From positions 1-9,323 of the forward strand of contig JAQVIB010000069.1 of assembly GCA_028695945.1 (NCBI GenBank): 9,323 nt of DNA, given 5' to 3'. Both the position numbers and the translations under genes were made by a program. Origin of the DNA: Lachnospiraceae bacterium. Its GTDB lineage: Bacteria > Bacillota > Clostridia > Lachnospirales > Anaerotignaceae. The notes beneath the pieces were generated by a model, which did not search any database, was not told the origin of the DNA, and saw only the letters and a program-made list of their open reading frames with translations. Shown in pieces: positions 5,499 through 9,323 of the stretch (position 1 is its first letter; the number at the start of each line of letters is the position of its first letter).

Positions 5499-6164
5499 TT
5501 ATTCTGCCGTAACAACGTCTTTTGATGCCAAAATGTCCTTTAAATTAATATCTTCCTCACTTAACTCCTCAAAAGGTACATCTTTTGCATTTTTACCATA
5601 TGCAATTGGCATTCTTTTTTCTAATTCATCTAAAATTTCCGAGCGTCTTTCAGGAGTATAGCTATTTGTTATTGCCATTTCCAATGCCTTCAGTTCTTCC
5701 TCCGAAAGTACATATTCGCTTACACCCAGCTGAATTGGTTTTGCATATGTAAAGGAGCCCGTACGGCTATGTATTCCGTTTAGCACAACACCGTTATTTT
5801 CAGTATCCAAAAGTGCTACTGCATAGCAAAGATTCCCTCCAACTTCATCAAAGGGATTATATCGAATAACACCCACCTTTTGCACACATTTAGACATGTT
5901 TTTGTCCATATCCCTAACCAATTGTGCTAAAGTTTCATATCTTTCCTCCATTTTTGAGGCTGTTGCATGAAATTCCTTAAACTGGTACTCCATATTATAT
6001 TCTGGCCGCCTTTTCCCGCCTGTAAAAAGTTCATACCTTTTACGCAGTTTAATTGTCTGGGTAAGTGCAATAATACTTACAACAATTAACGCAACCACAA
6101 GTATTGCCAAAACAACAACTATGCTAAGTAAATTTTGGTTCAAAAATTCACTAAAGCCACTCAT
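5499..6164 (-). CDS. DUF4446 family membrane protein
   Basis: This protein of about 221 residues has one N-terminal membrane helix (about 12-35), then a charged segment that probably forms a coiled coil (about 55-95, with KMEERYETLAQLVRDMDKNM), then a compact domain beginning VQKVGVIRYNPFDEVGGNLCYAVALLD (about 94-120) that is typical of DUF4446. The C terminus is acidic. The function is unknown; the family is a regular neighbour of parA-parB in Clostridia, which hints at a role in segregation or cell-cycle tethering to the membrane (inference). I chose the ATG at 6164, with GGGAG 11 bases upstream. A TTG at 6182 is in frame but has no properly spaced ribosome site. It follows parB by 34 bases, as the third gene of the operon. 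Confidence 0.85.
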   Translation of the reverse strand: MSGFSEFLNQNLLSIVVVLAILVVALIVVSIIALTQTIKLRKRYELFTGGKRRPEYNMEYQFKEFHATASKMEERYETLAQLVRDMDKNMSKCVQKVGVIRYNPFDEVGGNLCYAVALLDTENNGVVLNGIHSRTGSFTYAKPIQLGVSEYVLSEEELKALEMAITNSYTPERRSEILDELEKRMPIAYGKNAKDVPFEELSEEDINLKDILASKDVVTAE

Positions 6165-6198
6165 TTTTGCTTTCACTCCCAATCCTTTTATTCATTTT

Positions 6199-7104
6199 CT
6201 ATTCAAAGCTTTCTGCTTTTTTAATTAATCCTAAAAGCCTGTCCAAATCCTCATCGGAATAAAACTCAATTTCTATTTTCCCCTTATTTTGCTTGCTTTT
6301 AAGCTTCACTTTTGTTCCCAAAATAGCTTTAAGGTCCGTCTCTACTCTGTCAAATGATTCAACATTAAATTTCGTTGCCTTTTCAGTTTTTTCTTCCTTA
6401 CTATCCTTTTTATGTTCAAGGCGATATTTCACTAGTGACTCAACTTGGCGTACACTTAAACTGTCCTCTAAAATTCTTTCTGCAATTTCAAACTGCTCAT
6501 CACCATTTTCAAGGGAAAGCAATGTTCTTGCGTGTCCACCAGAAAGTTTGCCTTCCATAACAAAATTCTGCACTCTTGCATCAAGATTAAGCAAACGCAT
6601 TGAATTAGCCACTGCCGAACGGCTTTTGGCTACTTTTTTTGATATATCATCCTGACTTAATCCAAATTCATCAGACAAACGCTTATATCCATTTGCTTCT
6701 TCAATAGCATTCAAATCCTCACGCTGCAGGTTTTCAATTAAAGCAACTTCAAATAATGCTTCGTCTCCCATTTCTCTAACTATAGCTGGAACTTTTTTAA
6801 GTCCTGCTATTTTCGAAGCTCTCCAACGTCTTTCGCCAGCAATAAGCTCATAGTAATCTTCTTTTTTCCTTAAAATAATAGGTTGAATTACACCACATTC
6901 CTCAATGGATTGTGCAAGACTTTCCAATGCACCTTCTTCAAAGCGTTTTCTTGGCTGGTTAGGGTTTGGCTCAATTTTGTTTATATCAATTTCGATAACT
7001 AAATCTGAGGTGGATACCGTTGCAAGATTATCTACTTCAGAGTTGATTAACGCAGTAATACCTCTACCCTTTGCTCCTAGTCCGCCTTTTTTACCTAGCG
7101 CCAA
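6199..7104 (-). CDS. parB: Chromosome-partitioning protein ParB (Spo0J)
   Basis: This 301-residue protein is a CTP-dependent clamp that loads at parS and spreads along DNA to organise the origin and recruit SMC. The N-terminal CTP-binding domain shows PNPNQPRKRF (46-55), GERRWRA (90-96) and ENLQREDLN (124-132), the three ParB boxes. The helix-turn-helix that reads parS follows (about 148-170, with SQDDISKKVAKSRSAVAN), and the C-terminal dimer domain starts near residue 245. The N-terminal patch rich in Gly and Lys (GKKGGLGAKGRG) matches the segment that stimulates ParA ATPase. The start is a TTG directly after the parA stop TAA, with two GGAG elements in the parA end, so translation is likely coupled. 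Two perfect target sites lie 890-1034 bases upstream, beyond parA. Confidence 0.96.
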   Translation of the reverse strand: MALGKKGGLGAKGRGITALINSEVDNLATVSTSDLVIEIDINKIEPNPNQPRKRFEEGALESLAQSIEECGVIQPIILRKKEDYYELIAGERRWRASKIAGLKKVPAIVREMGDEALFEVALIENLQREDLNAIEEANGYKRLSDEFGLSQDDISKKVAKSRSAVANSMRLLNLDARVQNFVMEGKLSGGHARTLLSLENGDEQFEIAERILEDSLSVRQVESLVKYRLEHKKDSKEEKTEKATKFNVESFDRVETDLKAILGTKVKLKSKQNKGKIEIEFYSDEDLDRLLGLIKKAESFE

Positions 7105-7878
7105 TTAACTCCACTCCTTTTCAATAACTTCTTCTGCTAATAATCGGTAGCTTTCCGCCCCTTTAGATTTGCCATCGTACATAATTATAGGTAATCCATG
7201 GCTTGGTGCTTCACCCAGCCTTACATTTCTTGGTATAATTGTTCGGTACACACTTGCTCCAAGGCTTCCTTTAACTTCCTCTACAACTTCAAGGGAAAGG
7301 TTTGTGCGTGCATCATACATTGTGAAAACTACACCTTCTAATTCCAGTTGAGTGTTTAAACGCTGTTTAACAAGGCCAATAGTATGAAGTAATTGCTCTA
7401 AACCTTCCAATGCAAAATATTCGCATTGAATTGGAACAAGAACAGTGTCCGCCGATGTAAGGGCATTTATTGTAATTAAATTTAACGAAGGCGGGCAATC
7501 TATAATAATGAAATCGAAATTATTTTTAATTTTTTCAAGCTGTTCTTTTAATATATACTCACGTTTTTCTCTTCCAATAAGCTCTATTTCAGCTCCAGCT
7601 AAATCCATATTAGATGGTATTATTTTAAGGGTATCCATACAAGTATTTGTCATGGTTTCTTCAATTGTAGTTTCTCCAAGCACCATATCATACAGGGTTG
7701 CCTCAAGATTATTTTTGTCAAGCCCAAGACCACTTGTTGAATTTCCTTGAGGGTCGGCATCTACTATAAGTACAACTTTGCCTTCCTCTGCCAGACACGC
7801 AGCAAGATTTATGGCAGTAGTTGTTTTTCCTACGCCACCCTTTTGATTTGTAACTGCTATTATTCTGACTTTTCCCAT
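7105..7878 (-). CDS. parA: Chromosome-partitioning ATPase ParA (Soj)
   Basis: This 257-residue ATPase binds DNA non-specifically as an ATP dimer and moves ParB-parS complexes; in Bacillus, Soj also regulates DnaA. Visible motifs are the deviant Walker A KGGVGKT (13-19) with the signature lysine, the A' motif DADPQGN (40-46) and Walker B IIIDCPP (124-130). The length and lack of an N-terminal extension mark it as the short chromosomal type rather than a plasmid ParA with its own helix-turn-helix. The ATG has AAGGAG nine bases upstream. It is the first gene of the parA-parB-DUF4446 operon, downstream of a parS-containing region. The DnaA boxes at the left of the window make the Soj-DnaA link of interest. 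Confidence 0.97.
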   Translation of the reverse strand: MGKVRIIAVTNQKGGVGKTTTAINLAACLAEEGKVVLIVDADPQGNSTSGLGLDKNNLEATLYDMVLGETTIEETMTNTCMDTLKIIPSNMDLAGAEIELIGREKREYILKEQLEKIKNNFDFIIIDCPPSLNLITINALTSADTVLVPIQCEYFALEGLEQLLHTIGLVKQRLNTQLELEGVVFTMYDARTNLSLEVVEEVKGSLGASVYRTIIPRNVRLGEAPSHGLPIIMYDGKSKGAESYRLLAEEVIEKEWS

Positions 7879-7936
7879 TTTTCAAGGCTCCTTTTTATAT
7901 TGCTGGCTTTAATGAATCTCCAATATCATAAAGTTA

Positions 7937-7965
7937 ATTTTACCACAATATTTTGCAAAGTTAAA
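7937..7965 (-). promoter_or_regulatory. parA: Candidate promoter of the parA operon
   Basis: On the minus strand -35 TTTAAC (7960-7965) and -10 TAAAAT (7937-7942) have 17-base spacing. The -10 is good and the -35 is weak. The start near 7930 would give a leader of about 50 bases before the parA ATG. The first parS lies just upstream (7994-8009), so bound ParB could affect it. Confidence 0.4.
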
Positions 7966-7993
7966 CCTTTATTTTGATATTTGTATGTTTTTT

Positions 7994-8009
7994 TGTTTCA
8001 CGTGAAACA
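7994..8009. promoter_or_regulatory. parS site 1 (perfect)
   Basis: TGTTTCACGTGAAACA matches the bacterial chromosomal parS consensus at all 16 positions, and one more base pair on each side is symmetric. It lies 116 bases upstream of the parA ATG. ParB encoded next door should load here. No T run follows on either strand, so it is a pure DNA site. Confidence 0.97.
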
Positions 8010-8074
8010 ATAAAAATGTATATATTTAAATTATACTTTTTAAATTTTCTTTTAAACTTAGCTTGTACAAATTT

Positions 8075-8091
8075 AAATGTATTCTACATTT
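8075..8091. repeat. 17-bp inverted repeat between the two parS sites
   Basis: AAATGTA (8075-8081) and TACATTT (8085-8091) flank TTC. It lies between the parS sites. A half parS match GTTTCAC (8104-8110) follows shortly after. This may be an operator or an accident of AT-rich sequence. Confidence 0.25.
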
Positions 8092-8110
8092 CAAAAACAC
8101 TACGTTTCAC

Positions 8111-8144
8111 AAAAAAGGCTAATGTTTCACGTGAAACACCAGCC
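8111..8144 (-). terminator. argS terminator hairpin containing parS
   Basis: In the minus direction the sequence 8144 to 8117 folds into a stem of 12 pairs around loop ACGU: outer GGCU with AGCC, two G-U pairs, then the parS arms. Six T follow (complement of 8111-8116). It lies ten bases after the argS stop. The two G-U pairs become A-C mismatches on the plus strand, so the hairpin favours minus-strand RNA, as expected for an argS terminator. Confidence 0.8.
8123..8138. promoter_or_regulatory. parS site 2 (perfect), inside the argS terminator
   Basis: A second exact TGTTTCACGTGAAACA lies 129 bases from the first, centre to centre. It forms the inner stem of the argS terminator hairpin. Two perfect sites this close suggest an origin-proximal ParB loading zone. 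Confidence 0.97.
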
Positions 8145-8154
8145 AAAATTATGT

Positions 8155-9323
8155 TTACATCTGTTCAGGTGCGTGAATGCCTAAAAGTTCAAGGCCTGTT
8201 GTAAGTACAGTTTTAACTGCATATACAATAACAAGGCGTGCGTTTTTAACATTTTCTTCACTGGAAATAATTGGGTTATCATGATAGAACTTATTAAACC
8301 CTTGTGCAATATTAACCAAATGCCTAGACAAAATAGATGGTTCATATTTTGCAGCAGCATCTTTAATTTTATTAGGGAAATCTGCAAGCAATTTGCAAAC
8401 TTCTGCACTGCTATCGTCTGCAAGTAAAGAATAATCCACATTAGTATTTAATTGTGTTACGCCAGCTTTTTTAAGTACACTGCAAGCCCTTGCATTTGTA
8501 TACTGAACATAAGGCCCTGTTTCGCCCTCAAAGCTAAGCATTCTTTCCCAACTGAACACAACGTCTTTAATTCGTCCGTTATAAAGGTCGTTAAAAATTA
8601 CTGCTCCAATTCCAACCTGTTTTGCAACCTCTTCCTTGTTAGGCAATTCAGGATTTTTTTCTTCAATAATCTTCTTTGTTTCGTTAATTGCTTGATTTAA
8701 AAGCTCTTCCATAAGCACAACGTTTCCCTTACGGGTTGAAAGCTTACCTGTGTCTAGGCTTACAAGTCCAAAAGGAACATGTACCAAATCTTTACTCCAT
8801 TCATAACCCATTTTATCAATTACCTTAAACCACTGGGCAAAATGAAGATTTTGGTCTAACGCTGTCAAATACAAACATTTTTCAAAATTGTATTTATTTT
8901 TACGATATAATGCAGCTGTAATGTCACGTGTTGCATAAAGCGTGCCACCATCTTTACGAATAATTAAGCAAGGAGGCATCTTTTCTTCCTCCAAATCTAC
9001 AATCATTGCACCTTCGCTTTCAACAAGGAGCTTTTTCTCCTTAAGTTCGTCAACAACAGCCGCCATTTTGTCGTTATAAAAACTTTCACCTGTGTAGGCA
9101 TCAAACTTTACTCCAAGCATAGCATAAACACGGTCAAATTCTTTCATACTTATTTCGTAGAACCATTTCCATAATGAAAGAGCTTCTTCATCGCCATCCT
9201 GCATTTTTACAAACCAACTTCTGGCTTCGTCCTCTAATTCCGGCTTATTTTCTGCTTCATCATGGAATTTTACGTAAATACGCATTAATTCCTGTATTCC
9301 TTCTTCTTCAACCGCCTGTTTTG
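8155..9323 (-). CDS. argS: Arginyl-tRNA synthetase, partial (N terminus off the right edge)
   Basis: The frame is open to the right edge and gives about 389 C-terminal residues of ArgRS; around 170-180 N-terminal residues including the HIGH motif lie outside. The enzyme attaches arginine to tRNA-Arg. Counting from the Met at 9285, visible features are YVKFHDEAE (4-12), the family's LYATRDITAA (116-125), the KMSKS-equivalent LSTRKGN (162-168), and GETGPYVQYTNARA (234-247). The DALR anticodon-binding domain (about 255-376) ends with the usual GLELLGIHAPEQM. The Met at 9285 is internal: the preceding codons (VEEEGIQEL) continue the conserved ArgRS region. Nothing looks degraded. The gene ends ten bases before a terminator that contains a parS site. 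Confidence 0.96.
   Translation of the reverse strand, partial: KQAVEEEGIQELMRIYVKFHDEAENKPELEDEARSWFVKMQDGDEEALSLWKWFYEISMKEFDRVYAMLGVKFDAYTGESFYNDKMAAVVDELKEKKLLVESEGAMIVDLEEEKMPPCLIIRKDGGTLYATRDITAALYRKNKYNFEKCLYLTALDQNLHFAQWFKVIDKMGYEWSKDLVHVPFGLVSLDTGKLSTRKGNVVLMEELLNQAINETKKIIEEKNPELPNKEEVAKQVGIGAVIFNDLYNGRIKDVVFSWERMLSFEGETGPYVQYTNARACSVLKKAGVTQLNTNVDYSLLADDSSAEVCKLLADFPNKIKDAAAKYEPSILSRHLVNIAQGFNKFYHDNPIISSEENVKNARLVIVYAVKTVLTTGLELLGIHAPEQM

Noticed and set aside
7983..8020. Second terminator at parS site 1
   Set aside because: The palindrome would fold in RNA, but it is followed by A-rich sequence in both directions, so it lacks the T run.

Overview
The window comes from an AT-rich, spore-forming Firmicute, most likely a member of class Clostridia. 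The evidence is the chromosomal parA-parB pair with perfect parS sites, a bofA-type sporulation gene, the parA/parB/DUF4446/serS neighbourhood known from clostridial genomes, strong GGAGG ribosome binding sites and several TTG starts. I can assign no species. All ten protein genes lie on the minus strand, so the leading strand is probably the minus strand and the replication origin probably lies beyond the right edge.

From right to left, in the direction of transcription, the layout is as follows. The 3' two thirds of argS end at an intrinsic terminator whose hairpin is built around a perfect parS site. A 276-bp gap holds this parS, a second perfect parS and a candidate promoter. Then come parA, parB and a DUF4446 membrane protein, packed as one operon. 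A 316-bp gap follows (5183-5498 minus the serS 5' end, in practice 5273-5498), which holds a likely orphan small RNA on the plus strand with its own promoter and terminator. Next is serS with a strong terminator, then a two-gene membrane unit (NusG domain II protein and Gx transporter) with its own terminator, then the yaaL-bofA pair, then a rhomboid protease with its own sigma-A-type promoter. A 418-bp AT-rich gap (707-1124) carries a cluster of DnaA boxes. The last gene is a family-4-like uracil-DNA glycosylase without any cysteine, and a strong promoter at 71-99 drives an unseen gene beyond the left edge.

Functionally the window combines chromosome segregation and replication control (parS, ParA, ParB, DnaA boxes), translation (argS, serS), sporulation (bofA) and membrane functions. 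The observations most worth a second look are the putative plus-strand small RNA at 5384-5472 with unpaired C-rich motifs, the parS site doubling as the argS terminator, and the DnaA-box cluster outside any dnaA or dnaN context.
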